Assembly (NCBI GenBank): GCA_013816485.1 | Contig: JACDEI010000031.1 | Location: 1-61,224, forward strand | Length of the DNA stretch: 61,224 bases | Source: Planctomycetota bacterium | GTDB taxonomy: Bacteria; Planctomycetota; UBA11346 | Direction of reading: 5' to 3' | Part shown: piece by piece, positions 8,146 to 17,254 of the stretch | How positions within the stretch are numbered: position 1 is the stretch's first letter | Layout: every line of letters begins with the position of its first letter | Translations under genes and position numbers: made by a program | Notes under the pieces: model-generated | Databases searched by the model: none | What the model was told of the DNA's origin: nothing | The model's input: the letters and a program-made list of their open reading frames with translations, nothing else

Positions 8146-10278
8146 TCAGAAAGCGTAGTCGAGCGCGCCGTAGATGATGCGGCCGTAGAGCGGAGCGTAG
8201 ATGAAGGCCGTGTCGTCGGGACGGCGGTCTTCCTGCACTTCGTCGAACAGATTGCGGGCGCCGGTCGAAAGCGTCAGGTCATTCCAGGTATAGCTGACCT
8301 TGGCATTGACGATGATATACGCCGAGGTCTTCACGATGCGGCTGCCAGGATCGACCGGATCGCCATCGGCATTGTAGTCGATCCACATCGGACCAGTGAC
8401 CTGCGCACCAAGGGCGAAGCGCCACGCATCCGGCGTGTAGGCGGCGTCGAGTCCGGCGGTCCACTCCGGCAGTCGTGAAATGTGTTTGCTGTCGTCGGCG
8501 AAATCGATGCCACTGGGATGGGCAATCCAGTCCGGGCGCGAATCGTCGTACATGCCACGGTTGTAGACGCCGGTCAGGCTGACCTGAAGATCTTTTGCCA
8601 CTTCGACCTGCACGGACGTTTCGATGCCTGCGGTATAGGCGTCGCCGACGTTGACGAATTCATAATCGTAGCCCAGCGCCTGCGCCTGGGCACTGGCACC
8701 ACCGAAGGCGATGGTGTCCATCAAGCGGTTGTAGAACAGATTGAGGCCGACATCAAAGCGGTCGTCGTTCCAATCGGCACTGACGCTGGCGCTGTAACTG
8801 CGCTCCGGGTCGAGATCGTTGGGCTTATAGGTCCGCGGGCTACCGCTGACCAAGTGGAGATCCTCAGAGAACCCATACGCCACCCGCGAACCGGAGCCGG
8901 CTGTAGCGCGCAGCGTCAACTTGGGATCCATCGCGTACTTCAGCGCTAGGCGGGGATTCACCGCGGTGTTGGTGTAGCCGCTGGTCAGGGTCGGCGGACC
9001 ACTGGCGAGGTTGTTGCGGTATTCCTCCGTCGAATCGTGGTAATCGAGGCGTGCACCGAGCACCACCTGCCACGCGTCATTGACCTGCCATTCGTCCTGG
9101 GCGTAGAGTCCGCCTTCAAACGTGCGCTTGTCCGATGCGGAGCGGTAGGCCGCCAGCAGATTGGGGTCCACATACTTGCCGCTCTCGTCGATCTGATTGA
9201 GTAGCCCTGACAGGCCGATCATCATCGTATGGCTGCCACGCACGATGGTGTACCGCGCGCCGGCGATGAACTGGTCTTCTTCGGCCAAGTAGGGCTGCAA
9301 TTCGTCGGAGGGCGGCAGCCCAGGCCCGATCAGCGCTAGGTAGTCGGTAACAAATGTATCGTTGGTCGCGCTGCGCCACTGGTGGCCATAGCCCAGATCG
9401 AACGATACCAGATCACTCTTTCCCACTGGCAGATCGTACCCCACCGTTCCTTCATAGCGGTTGGTGATGATATGCTCCGAGCCTTCGGCAAACGGGTTGT
9501 CGATGGTGTCCAGTTCACCACCGCGGCGATCATCCTGGATGTACCGCGTGGTGAGCTTCAGGGTGCCGCCGCCGATTTCTTTGAACGTTCCGCGCAGGCC
9601 GCCAGCCAAGCTGTTGGTTGCAACCCGGTCCGTCAGTCCGTCGCCGTTTTCATCAATGACGTCAGCCAGTGATTTCTGCACGTTGGCAGTGACGGCGGCA
9701 TTACCTTTTACCGCGGTGGCATCGCCGACAAAGGTGTTGGTGCCATGCTCACCGATGGTCAGTCCCAGGTGACCACCGGAGGTGGTCGGCTCCTTGGTGA
9801 TGACATTGATCGTGCCACCCAGCGAACTGCCGCCATAGAGCGCGGAGCCTGAACCCTTGGTGATCTCGATGCGTTCGATGGTGGACGCCGGGATCTGTTG
9901 CAGGCCATAGATCGCGGCCAAGCCGGTAAAGAGCTGCTGACTGTCTAACAGCACCTGAGTGCGGCCGGCATCAAGACCCTGCACGCGGATCTGACTGAAG
10001 TTGCAGGCCGAACATTGCTCTTCGACGCGCACACCTGGAACGCCTTCCAACGCTTCATACAGCGTGCGCGCTTGTTTGTCTTTGATGCGCACGGCGTCGA
10101 TCACCTCGGTTCGAACCGGAGCCGCGTCCACCGCGTACGGTGAGCGGGTACCAGTGATTACCAAGGTCTGACCGGTCTCATTCATAACTGGTGCTGGCGC
10201 AGGACGATCTTCCGCGTGGGCCAAGCCCAGCGCAGCTAATGTGGGAACCAGGAACAGTCGGACGGACGGCAACGACAT
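8146..10278 (-). CDS. TonB-dependent outer-membrane receptor, ZnuD-like
   Basis: A 710-residue receptor: a signal peptide (LFLVPTLAALGLAHA), a plug domain (VITGTRSPYAVDAAPVRTEVI; TLYEALEGVPGVRVEE; IERIEITKGSGSALYGGSSLGGTINVITKEP) and a 22-strand barrel ending in the aromatic LDYAF. The plug carries CSACNFSQIRVQGLDAG, which I recognise from zinc-type (ZnuD-like) receptors. It would use TonB energy to move a metal or metallophore across the outer membrane. GAGG lies 7 bases before the ATG. A candidate Zur dyad at 10330-10349 lies 52 bases upstream and is shared with the divergent SPFH/ATPase operon. The substrate is inferred from context. Confidence 0.88.
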   Translation of the reverse strand: MSLPSVRLFLVPTLAALGLAHAEDRPAPAPVMNETGQTLVITGTRSPYAVDAAPVRTEVIDAVRIKDKQARTLYEALEGVPGVRVEEQCSACNFSQIRVQGLDAGRTQVLLDSQQLFTGLAAIYGLQQIPASTIERIEITKGSGSALYGGSSLGGTINVITKEPTTSGGHLGLTIGEHGTNTFVGDATAVKGNAAVTANVQKSLADVIDENGDGLTDRVATNSLAGGLRGTFKEIGGGTLKLTTRYIQDDRRGGELDTIDNPFAEGSEHIITNRYEGTVGYDLPVGKSDLVSFDLGYGHQWRSATNDTFVTDYLALIGPGLPPSDELQPYLAEEDQFIAGARYTIVRGSHTMMIGLSGLLNQIDESGKYVDPNLLAAYRSASDKRTFEGGLYAQDEWQVNDAWQVVLGARLDYHDSTEEYRNNLASGPPTLTSGYTNTAVNPRLALKYAMDPKLTLRATAGSGSRVAYGFSEDLHLVSGSPRTYKPNDLDPERSYSASVSADWNDDRFDVGLNLFYNRLMDTIAFGGASAQAQALGYDYEFVNVGDAYTAGIETSVQVEVAKDLQVSLTGVYNRGMYDDSRPDWIAHPSGIDFADDSKHISRLPEWTAGLDAAYTPDAWRFALGAQVTGPMWIDYNADGDPVDPGSRIVKTSAYIIVNAKVSYTWNDLTLSTGARNLFDEVQEDRRPDDTAFIYAPLYGRIIYGALDYAF

Positions 10279-10329
10279 GGCGGACCTCGGGGTTCGGGGT
10301 GGGCAAACGGAAGGTCGCCATAGATATAT

Positions 10330-10349
10330 AATGATAATGGATAATCAAT
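10330..10349. promoter_or_regulatory. Candidate Zur operator (AATGAT-N8-ATCAAT)
   Basis: A 20-bp dyad in the divergent region between the TonB receptor and the SPFH/P-type ATPase operon. It overlaps a TATAAT-like -10 element at 10327-10332. It is one of nine sites with the same half-sites and 8-bp spacing in the island. Confidence 0.7.
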
Positions 10350-10423
10350 ATCGATTGACCGAGCGGCGGGCTCGCTGGTCGGCACTCCTTGTAATTGAGA
10401 ATGTCGTATCACTGTCCTGGCGC

Positions 10424-12466
10424 ATGCCCGAAGGCGTCCCGCCGAACCCAATCCCAACCACCGCGTCCATTGATTGGTCGCTCACCGACTGCCGTGCTGC
10501 AGTCCACTGCAGTGCCGTCATGGCGTGGGTCGCCGGCGTGGTGGCCAGCGTCGCTGGCGGATGGAGTTGGTGGATCGCTTATGCGGCACCGACGAACCCA
10601 TTGGTGCATGAAGTCGGTTCCCTGGCTGCGGTCGCGATGGTGGTGTTCGCCGCCAGCATTGCTGCCTGGGTGCTGGCCCGGTCACGCTACGAAATCGCCC
10701 TGGCTAGTGACCTGCATCCGCGCGCGGTATCACCCGATGGCGCCGGTCTGTTCGGGCGTTCGTCACAGGACGAACACCACGCCTTGCTCAGCAGTCTGCG
10801 TCAGCGACTCGGCTCCTTGGCGCGCGTCGTGCAGGTCGCGATTGCCGTGCCTGCTTTGGCTGTGGCTGGGGCGACGTTGGTACGCACCTGGCCATCGCTC
10901 GACAGTGGCACCGCCAATGAACCGACTGCAGCGATGGTGGGCTTGCTGGCGGCATTCGTGCTGTTGGTGGTCGAGCGCTTGCTCAGTGCCACCACGGCGT
11001 GGCCGGATGCGGAGCGCATGGGACACCTGCTGCGCGGCCTGATCGTCCTGCTGACGGCAGCTGCCGTCAGCGCGTTGGTGCATGGTCTTGGGGTGAGTGA
11101 GGTGGCGTGGGTGCAACGCGTATTGGCGAGCGTGCTGCTTGTGGCGCTGTTCGAGTTGGTGGCGCGTGCTCCGCTCGTGCTCTTTCTGCCGCGTCCGGAC
11201 CCGACGAACGCCCGGCTGTGGTTGGACAGCTGGATCCTGCGGTGGTGCGGCAAGCCGCTGAATCGGCGCAGCGGCACGCGACCGGCGGTGGATCTGCGGC
11301 AGTCGTGGGCGCTGTGGTTCGTCCGCCGCAGCATGGCGCCGCTGGCGCTTGCCCTGGTGTTCGGCCTGTGGGGATTGAGCGGCGTCGCGGTGATCGGCGT
11401 CGCCGAACGGGGCATCCGCGAGCGTGGCGGAGTGCCGGTCGAGGTCCTGTCTTCTGGTCTGCACTTCAATCGGCCGTGGCCGTTCGGCGCCGTGCGACGC
11501 ATCGAACATGGCCAACTTCACGAAACCGCGCTGGCACTCGGCGGGGTGATGGATGATCCGTGGAAACGGATGGTGGAAACCGTCGACGCCGACGGACTGC
11601 GTCGGTTTTCCACGGTCGAGGGGCCCGACCCGCGCCGCGTTGACACCACGCCGCTGCAGCTCGGTGCCGAAGACGTTCCACCACCCGCGCTCGACCGCCT
11701 ATGGGATCGGGCCCATACCGGCGAATCGACCTTCCTGGTGCCGAGCCCTGGTGCCGGTGATCGGGGTCAGTCAGTGCAGTTGCTCAACAGTGACGTGCGG
11801 GTGGTGTGGCGGGTGGGTGCCAGCGACGCCGCAGCCATCAGTGCCACGTATCGGCTGGGCGATCCCGCGACGGCGATTCACGCGATCGCTGCGCAGGTGC
11901 TGACCGAGCTGTTCCAGCGGCACACCCTGGACCAGATCATCAGCGGCGATCGTGATGCGTTGGTGCAGGAGGTGCGCAACGGCATTCAGCAGGAACTCGA
12001 TCGTTTGGCCGGTGGGATAGACATCGCCACCGTCGTGATCGATGCCATCCATCCGCCACCCAAGGCAGCGCCGTCCTACTACGCGGTGCAGGCGGCGGCG
12101 ATCACCGCCGCCACTGATATTACCGTGGCGCGCGGCAAGGCGCTGGCCAGCCGTCATGACGCCGACGGTGCGGCAACGGTGATGGTGCGTGGACGTGAGG
12201 CCCTGGCGCGTGAACTGCTGGCCAAGGCCGCGGGCGACCAGGCGCGCTTCGCGGCCGAAGCCGCCCTGCAACGCGATGCCGGCACGGTGATGGATCTTGA
12301 ACGCTGGCTCCAGTCACTCGCTCGTGCGCTGGCGCGCAGCCAACTGGTCATCATCGACCATCGCATCCCGCGTGATGAAGCTCCATATCTGGATTTCCGC
12401 CCTGCTGCCGCCGCCGTCGGCGACTCCCGCTCATCAGCGGCACCCGCTGCAAGGACCACGCCGTGA
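10424..12466 (+). CDS. SPFH/band-7 protein with long membrane N-terminus (HflK-like)
   Basis: About 680 residues. The N-terminal ~300 residues contain six or so hydrophobic segments (for example MAWVAGVVASVAGGWSWW, AAVAMVVFAASIAAWVL, LAALFVL-type stretches). A further membrane segment (LALALVFGLWGLSGVAVIG) leads into a band-7/SPFH domain: GIRERGGVPVEVLSSGLHF, VVWRVGASDAAAISATYRL, HTLDQIISGDRDALVQEVR, followed by an alanine-rich helical region. The start is uncertain: the ATG at 10424 is chosen because the open frame before it crosses the promoter and dyad at 10330. It overlaps the next gene by 4 bases (GTGA). SPFH proteins scaffold membrane complexes; coupling to a metal ATPase suggests they assist or stabilise it. 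Confidence 0.75.
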   Translation: MPEGVPPNPIPTTASIDWSLTDCRAAVHCSAVMAWVAGVVASVAGGWSWWIAYAAPTNPLVHEVGSLAAVAMVVFAASIAAWVLARSRYEIALASDLHPRAVSPDGAGLFGRSSQDEHHALLSSLRQRLGSLARVVQVAIAVPALAVAGATLVRTWPSLDSGTANEPTAAMVGLLAAFVLLVVERLLSATTAWPDAERMGHLLRGLIVLLTAAAVSALVHGLGVSEVAWVQRVLASVLLVALFELVARAPLVLFLPRPDPTNARLWLDSWILRWCGKPLNRRSGTRPAVDLRQSWALWFVRRSMAPLALALVFGLWGLSGVAVIGVAERGIRERGGVPVEVLSSGLHFNRPWPFGAVRRIEHGQLHETALALGGVMDDPWKRMVETVDADGLRRFSTVEGPDPRRVDTTPLQLGAEDVPPPALDRLWDRAHTGESTFLVPSPGAGDRGQSVQLLNSDVRVVWRVGASDAAAISATYRLGDPATAIHAIAAQVLTELFQRHTLDQIISGDRDALVQEVRNGIQQELDRLAGGIDIATVVIDAIHPPPKAAPSYYAVQAAAITAATDITVARGKALASRHDADGAATVMVRGREALARELLAKAAGDQARFAAEAALQRDAGTVMDLERWLQSLARALARSQLVIIDHRIPRDEAPYLDFRPAAAAVGDSRSSAAPAARTTP

Positions 12467-13503
12467 CCGATCCGCTCCCTGAGTCATCCGCGGCAGGCTC
12501 ATCCGTGCCTAGCTTATCCGCATCTGACGCATCGTCACCCATGCCACGCGCCAGTCCGTGGCGCTGGGCGATAGCGCTCACGATCGTCTTGCTGGCGCTG
12601 GCCAGCGCCACGGCGGTGCCGGTCTCATCCGGCACCGCGGCGGTGATCACCCGTTTTGGTGATCCCATACGGGTAGAAGTGTCGCCTGGGTTGACGTGGA
12701 AGGCGCCACCACCGATCGATCGGGTGGAGAGCGTCGACCTGCGCCTACGCACCACCTCATCCGGTGTGCATAGCGTGCTGACGCAGGACGGCCTGATCAT
12801 CCTGGTGCAGGCGTGGATCGCGTGGCGCATCCCGGACCACGGCGACGACATCCTGCGTTTCGTCCGGGCTACCCGCAACCGTCACGACGAGGCCGCGAAT
12901 CAATTGCGCACGTTTCTTGGCTCATCGCTGGAGACTATCACTGGCCGTTTTCCATTGGACGCCTTGCTGAATACCGACCGCGCCAAGTTGCGCAGCGGCG
13001 AGTACCGCGACGCCCTGCGTGAGCGCTTGGCGGCGCAAGCGCGTGACCTCTACGGCATTGAGATCCTCGCGGTCGGACTCGAACGGCTGATGATCCCGGA
13101 AGCCACCGTCGCCGTCACGGTCCAGCGCATGGCTGCGGAACGCGACACCGTCGCGGAAGAGAAGAAGGCGCACGGGCGCAAGGTCGCCGGCGAGATCCGT
13201 GCCACCACCGAGAAAGAGACGCGCATCATCAAGGCCACCGCGGAGGAAGAGGCATCGCGCATCGAAGCCAAGGCGCGTGGTGAAGCCGCCGCGATTTATG
13301 CCGCCGTGCACAGCCAGGACCCCAAGCTCTACCGCTTCCTTCGTTCGCTCGACACGCTCGATCAAGTGGTGACCAACACCACCCGCCTGGTGGTGCGCAC
13401 CGATGCCGCACCCTTTGATGCGCTGGTGGCAGCACCGCTTGAGGCCACTGCGCCGCCCGTGCCTCTGCTACCGCCATCGGTCGCACCATCGGCGTCGCCA
13501 TGA
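12463..13503 (+). CDS. SPFH/band-7 protein (HflC-like)
   Basis: A 346-residue protein with a GTG start overlapping the previous stop by 4 bases. A poorly conserved N-terminus precedes one membrane anchor (WAIALTIVLLALASATAV). Then comes the SPFH domain: SSGTAAVITRFGDPIRVEV, SPGLTWKAPPPIDRV, DGLIILVQAWIAWRI, and IEILAVGLERLMIPEATVAVT. A long charged helix (MAAERDTVAEEKKAHGRKVA onwards) follows, typical of HflC/HflK, and a proline-rich tail. HflC-type proteins normally pair with HflK to cage FtsH; here the pair is embedded in a metal-transport operon instead. The substrate or partner is probably the downstream P-type ATPase. Confidence 0.85.
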   Translation: MTDPLPESSAAGSSVPSLSASDASSPMPRASPWRWAIALTIVLLALASATAVPVSSGTAAVITRFGDPIRVEVSPGLTWKAPPPIDRVESVDLRLRTTSSGVHSVLTQDGLIILVQAWIAWRIPDHGDDILRFVRATRNRHDEAANQLRTFLGSSLETITGRFPLDALLNTDRAKLRSGEYRDALRERLAAQARDLYGIEILAVGLERLMIPEATVAVTVQRMAAERDTVAEEKKAHGRKVAGEIRATTEKETRIIKATAEEEASRIEAKARGEAAAIYAAVHSQDPKLYRFLRSLDTLDQVVTNTTRLVVRTDAAPFDALVAAPLEATAPPVPLLPPSVAPSASP

Positions 13504-14519
13504 ACCGTGGCACCACCGCGCTCGGTGAAGCCACCGGATTGGCGCTGAAAGTCCTGCTGGTGCTGGCTGGATGCGGCGGCGTGGTCTTTCTTGCATCCGG
13601 CATCCGCCGCATCGATCCCGGTGCGTGGGTGGTGGTGACCCGCTTCGGTGCGGTCGTTCGCGACCAGGGTCCAGGGCTGCTGGTGGCGTGGCCACGACCG
13701 ATCGAGGACAGCGTGGTGGTGCCGGGCCCCAGTCAGCAATTGATGCTGACCGTCAGCCGTCTGGATCGCGTCGAGCAGGGCGAATCCGCAGCGGCCAAAG
13801 GATCGCCAGCATCCACCGGTGTCATGGCCGACAGCTATGTGCTGACCGGCGACGTCGGAATGGCCCACGTGGGTGCGACGGTGATCTACTCCATTCAAGA
13901 TGCACGCCGGTGGTTCGTGCAGCGTGACCATGTCGAATCCGCACTCAAACGCCTGCTGTGCCAGGCCGTGGTCCAAGCCTGCGCGAGCCGCGCCCTGGAT
14001 GGCGTCCTGGTGGCGAGCGTCGATGCCGGTGGCGATCTAATTACTGCCACTGCGGCAGCCGGCAGCCGTGAAAACCTGCGGCAGGAGGTCGCCGACGCGC
14101 TCGACCAGGGCGCACGAGCCTTGGGACTGGGCATCGCCGTCAGCCGCGTCGATCTGCAGGTGACCTTGCCCGCGGCAGCGCGCACCGCCTTCGCCAACGT
14201 GGTCGCCGCTGAGGCGACCGCCGCCACGCAGATCGCCACTGCGCGTACCGACGCCGAGCGTGCTATGCAGGAAGCGCGGGCGAATGCCGACCGCATCCAG
14301 GCCGAAGCCAGCGCGGTGGCACGCGAACTGGTCACCCGTGCGCACGTCGCCACCAATGCCGTGCGCGGGTGCCTGATGGAGCACCTGCCAGAGCGGCGGG
14401 CGCTCCTGATCACCCGGGTCTGGCGGGAACGTCTGGAAACCATCGTGCGCAAAGCCGGCTCGACCACCGCCATCGCCCCAGGATCACCGGCCATGGCACT
14501 CCCAGGGCGAAGCCAATGA
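13500..14519 (+). CDS. SPFH/band-7 protein (HflK-like)
   Basis: A 339-residue protein whose ATG overlaps the previous stop by 4 bases. It has an N-terminal anchor (LKVLLVLAGCGGVVFLAS), then the SPFH core (PGAWVVVTRFGAVVRDQGPG, LTGDVGMAHVGATVIYSI, VESALKRLLCQAVVQACAS, ALGLGIAVSRVDLQVTLPAA) and an alanine/arginine-rich coiled region (AERAMQEARANADRIQAEA). It is the third SPFH protein in a row. The three probably form a hetero-oligomeric membrane assembly. From memory, a similar association of hflC/hflK-like genes with the zinc-importing ATPase gene hmtA exists in Pseudomonas aeruginosa (PA2434-PA2439 region). Confidence 0.85.
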   Translation: MNRGTTALGEATGLALKVLLVLAGCGGVVFLASGIRRIDPGAWVVVTRFGAVVRDQGPGLLVAWPRPIEDSVVVPGPSQQLMLTVSRLDRVEQGESAAAKGSPASTGVMADSYVLTGDVGMAHVGATVIYSIQDARRWFVQRDHVESALKRLLCQAVVQACASRALDGVLVASVDAGGDLITATAAAGSRENLRQEVADALDQGARALGLGIAVSRVDLQVTLPAAARTAFANVVAAEATAATQIATARTDAERAMQEARANADRIQAEASAVARELVTRAHVATNAVRGCLMEHLPERRALLITRVWRERLETIVRKAGSTTAIAPGSPAMALPGRSQ

Positions 14520-16411
14520 GTACCGTGCTCGACCCGATGGCCTCACCGGCTCCAGGATCGCTGCTGTCCAGCCGCGAGAAATTTCAGTTGGGCAGCCGCT
14601 TGGCGCTGGCGGGAAGCAGCGCTGCGTTGCTGGCGCTGTCCGTGGTCGTGCGTACCGCTTGGCCGGCAGAAGCCGACACCGCGCGGCTGGTCGCGGCATT
14701 GGCTGCCGCGTTGATCGCTGTGCCGGTGCTCACCGAAGCGTGGAACGCGCTGCGCTCGCCTAGTCTACATGGCATCACCGATCTGCTGGTGGCCGCCGCA
14801 CTGATCTCAGCCTGGGCCCTCGACGACCTGGAGACCGCCGCACTGGTACCGCTGGCGATGGTCCTCGGCCATGTACTAGAGGAGCGCAGCCTGCTCGGCA
14901 GTCGCGACGCCATCGCGGCGCTTGCACGCCTTGGTCATCAACGTGCGCGCCGCTTGGCAGCAGACGGCACCGTCACCGAGATCGCCAGCACCGCGCTGCG
15001 CATCGGTGATCGCATCGACGTGCGTGCCGGTGACCGCCTGCCTGCTGATGGACTGGTGCGCGTTGGCAGCTCCGCCATCGATGCCTCGGCGCTGACCGGA
15101 GAATCCCTGCCGATTGAGGTGACCATCGGTGATGTCGTGCAAGCCGGCACCATCAATCGTCACGGTCGGCTGGAGGTCGAGGTGCTGCGCCTTGGAGGAG
15201 ACACCGCGCTTGGTCGTGTGGTGCAGTTGGTCCAGGAAGCCGAGCACGCCAAGCCACCGGTAACGCGGCTGCTGGAACGTTTCGCGATGCCGTACTTGGC
15301 GCTGGTCCTGTTGGGCGCGGCTACGGCGCTGATGCTGGGTGGCACCGTCACCACCGCGCTGGCGTTGCTGGTGGCGGCATGTCCGTGTGCGTTGGTGCTG
15401 GCTGCGCCGGCCACCGCCGTGGCCGCCATCGCCACCGCCGCGCGGTTCGGCATTCTGGTCAAAGGCACCGCATTTCTCGAGGAACTGGCGGAGGTCGATG
15501 CGCTGGTCATCGATAAGACCGGCACACTCACGGTCGGCGAATTGCGCATCGCGCAGGTGCTGCCGGAACCAGGGTATGAGATTGCCCAGGTGTTGGTGTT
15601 GGCCGGCGCGCTCGGTGCCGCCAGCAGTCACCCCGTCAGCCGCGCTGTGGCACGTGCTGGCGACGCCACCCAGCGCCAGCCTTTGGCTGACGTCGTCGAA
15701 CACAGTGGCGGCGGTGTCGCCGCGCGCTTAGGAACTGACGTCGTTGTACTTGGTCGTCCGGGCTTGCTCACCCACCTGGGTGTCAGCGTCGGCGAAGTCC
15801 CCGCGCACTACGGACCGCTGGTCGGGGTCGCGCGCGGTGGCCGCTTCCTGGGCTGGATCACGCTTGACGATGAACCGCGCGAAGAAGCCCGCCACGCGCT
15901 GGCCGATCTGGCGCGCGAAGGAGTGACGCGACAGGTGCTGCTGACCGGTGATCGAGCCAGTGCCGCGCACGGCATCGCTGCACGTTTGGGGCTGACCGAG
16001 GTCCACGCGGATGCGACACCTGCTGACAAACTCGCCGTGGTGCGCGCGTTGACCGCCGCCGGGCGCCGCCCGCTGGTGGTGGGCGACGGCATCAATGACG
16101 TGCTCGCGCTCAAAGCCGGTGCGGTCGGCGTGGCGATGGGTGCCGCTGGCACCGACGCCGCGCTCGCCTCTGCCGATCTGGTACTGACCGGCTCCGACCT
16201 GCGGCGCCTCGGCACCGGCCTGCGCCTGAGTCGCCGCTGTCGCACCATCATCGCGCAAAATGTCGCCATGGGTTTGTGCTGGACCATCGTGGTGGTGGCG
16301 CTGGTCACCTACGTCGGTCTGGGTCCGGTATGGGCGGTGCTGCTGCATCACATCGGCACGCTCGCCGTGGTGGTGAACTCCGGACGCGTGCTCGGCTTCG
16401 AGGAATCCTGA
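14516..16411 (+). CDS. P1B-type heavy-metal ATPase, probably zinc import
   Basis: A 631-residue P1B ATPase. Motifs in order: TGES (residue ~194, actuator), CPC (Cys289, transmembrane metal site), DKTGT (Asp333, phosphorylated), SSHP (the HP of the nucleotide domain), and GDGIND (~523). There is no N-terminal CxxC metal-binding domain, and only one or two leading helices precede the usual six. Most P1B enzymes export metal; the upstream candidate Zur dyad, the TonB receptor opposite and the SPFH partners fit the HmtA-like import-associated group instead. Direction cannot be proven from sequence. The ATG overlaps the previous stop by 4 bases and the stop overlaps the next ATG by one base. Confidence 0.88.
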   Translation: MSTVLDPMASPAPGSLLSSREKFQLGSRLALAGSSAALLALSVVVRTAWPAEADTARLVAALAAALIAVPVLTEAWNALRSPSLHGITDLLVAAALISAWALDDLETAALVPLAMVLGHVLEERSLLGSRDAIAALARLGHQRARRLAADGTVTEIASTALRIGDRIDVRAGDRLPADGLVRVGSSAIDASALTGESLPIEVTIGDVVQAGTINRHGRLEVEVLRLGGDTALGRVVQLVQEAEHAKPPVTRLLERFAMPYLALVLLGAATALMLGGTVTTALALLVAACPCALVLAAPATAVAAIATAARFGILVKGTAFLEELAEVDALVIDKTGTLTVGELRIAQVLPEPGYEIAQVLVLAGALGAASSHPVSRAVARAGDATQRQPLADVVEHSGGGVAARLGTDVVVLGRPGLLTHLGVSVGEVPAHYGPLVGVARGGRFLGWITLDDEPREEARHALADLAREGVTRQVLLTGDRASAAHGIAARLGLTEVHADATPADKLAVVRALTAAGRRPLVVGDGINDVLALKAGAVGVAMGAAGTDAALASADLVLTGSDLRRLGTGLRLSRRCRTIIAQNVAMGLCWTIVVVALVTYVGLGPVWAVLLHHIGTLAVVVNSGRVLGFEES

Positions 16412-17178
16412 TGTCCAGCGTGCGTGCGACTCACGGCTGGACTGACGCCGCCGCTGCATTTTATGCCCGTGGCCAGCAGCATTCTGACTACGTCGAGCGC
16501 TTGGGGCCCGCCATTCGCCGTGGCGTGGGCCGACCCACGTCACTGATCGACCTTGGCGCTGGTACCGGCGACCTGGGGGCAGCGATCATCCCGCAGGGTG
16601 CCCGGTGGCTGGCCGTCGAGCCCAACGGATTCATGGCGGAACGTCTGCGCCAACGCATGCAGGCGCATGACCTCAGTGAGCCGGTCGTGATCACGCAGCC
16701 GTGGGAAGATCTGGGCGAACACAATCTGCCTCCGGCCGAGGTGGTGTTGGCGGCCAACCTGCCCGGCATGACCGAGGATCCCGTGACGCTCTGGCAGGTG
16801 TGCACGCGCCTTGCCACACGCCACGTCTGCTGGGTCTGCGGCGCAGAAATCGAACCGTCGCTGGGATGTCTGTCCGGCTTCCTGCCGCCCGTCTTACGCG
16901 ATCCGCGTCGCACCTACGGCTATGACTTCCTGCTGCGCCACCTGCGTGACATCGCACCCACACCTGAAATCCGCTTCGTCACCTGGACGTGGCGGCAGGT
17001 CTTTCCCGATTTTGCTGCGGCCTACCTGCACTGCGCGGGTTTGACCGCCGATATCGCGGATCCCGCACAACAGCGCCGCCTGGAATACCACCTGCGTCAG
17101 CACCTGGTCCCTGGCGAACATGGACTGATGGCCGAGTCACCGCGGCAGAGCGCGGTCTGCACGTGGAGACAACGGTGA
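16411..17178 (+). CDS. SAM-dependent methyltransferase-like protein
   Basis: A 255-residue class I methyltransferase-like protein. Motif I is LIDLGAGTGDLG (~residues 50-61), the acidic end of strand 2 is WLAVEPNGFMAERLRQRM, and the post-I region is EVVLAANLPGMTEDPVTLW. The C-terminal half contains a cysteine/tryptophan-rich stretch (HVCWVCGAEIEPSLGC) that could bind metal. It is the last gene of the five-gene SPFH/ATPase operon, joined by a one-base overlap. Its substrate is unknown; a small-molecule metallophore or a component of the ATPase complex are both conceivable. I recall a methyltransferase-like gene in the hmtA neighbourhood of other bacteria, which would support a conserved role. 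Confidence 0.75.
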   Translation: MSSVRATHGWTDAAAAFYARGQQHSDYVERLGPAIRRGVGRPTSLIDLGAGTGDLGAAIIPQGARWLAVEPNGFMAERLRQRMQAHDLSEPVVITQPWEDLGEHNLPPAEVVLAANLPGMTEDPVTLWQVCTRLATRHVCWVCGAEIEPSLGCLSGFLPPVLRDPRRTYGYDFLLRHLRDIAPTPEIRFVTWTWRQVFPDFAAAYLHCAGLTADIADPAQQRRLEYHLRQHLVPGEHGLMAESPRQSAVCTWRQR

Positions 17179-17254
17179 GCACCGCACCTGCTACCCGCAA
17201 GGTCGGCACTACGCAGCATGGCAATCGATGACGGCGCCGACGAAAGCCTGCGGG

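Noticed and set aside
12463..14519. True HflC/HflK regulators of FtsH
   Set aside because: No ftsH, hfq or hflX nearby; three SPFH genes are coupled to a metal ATPase instead.
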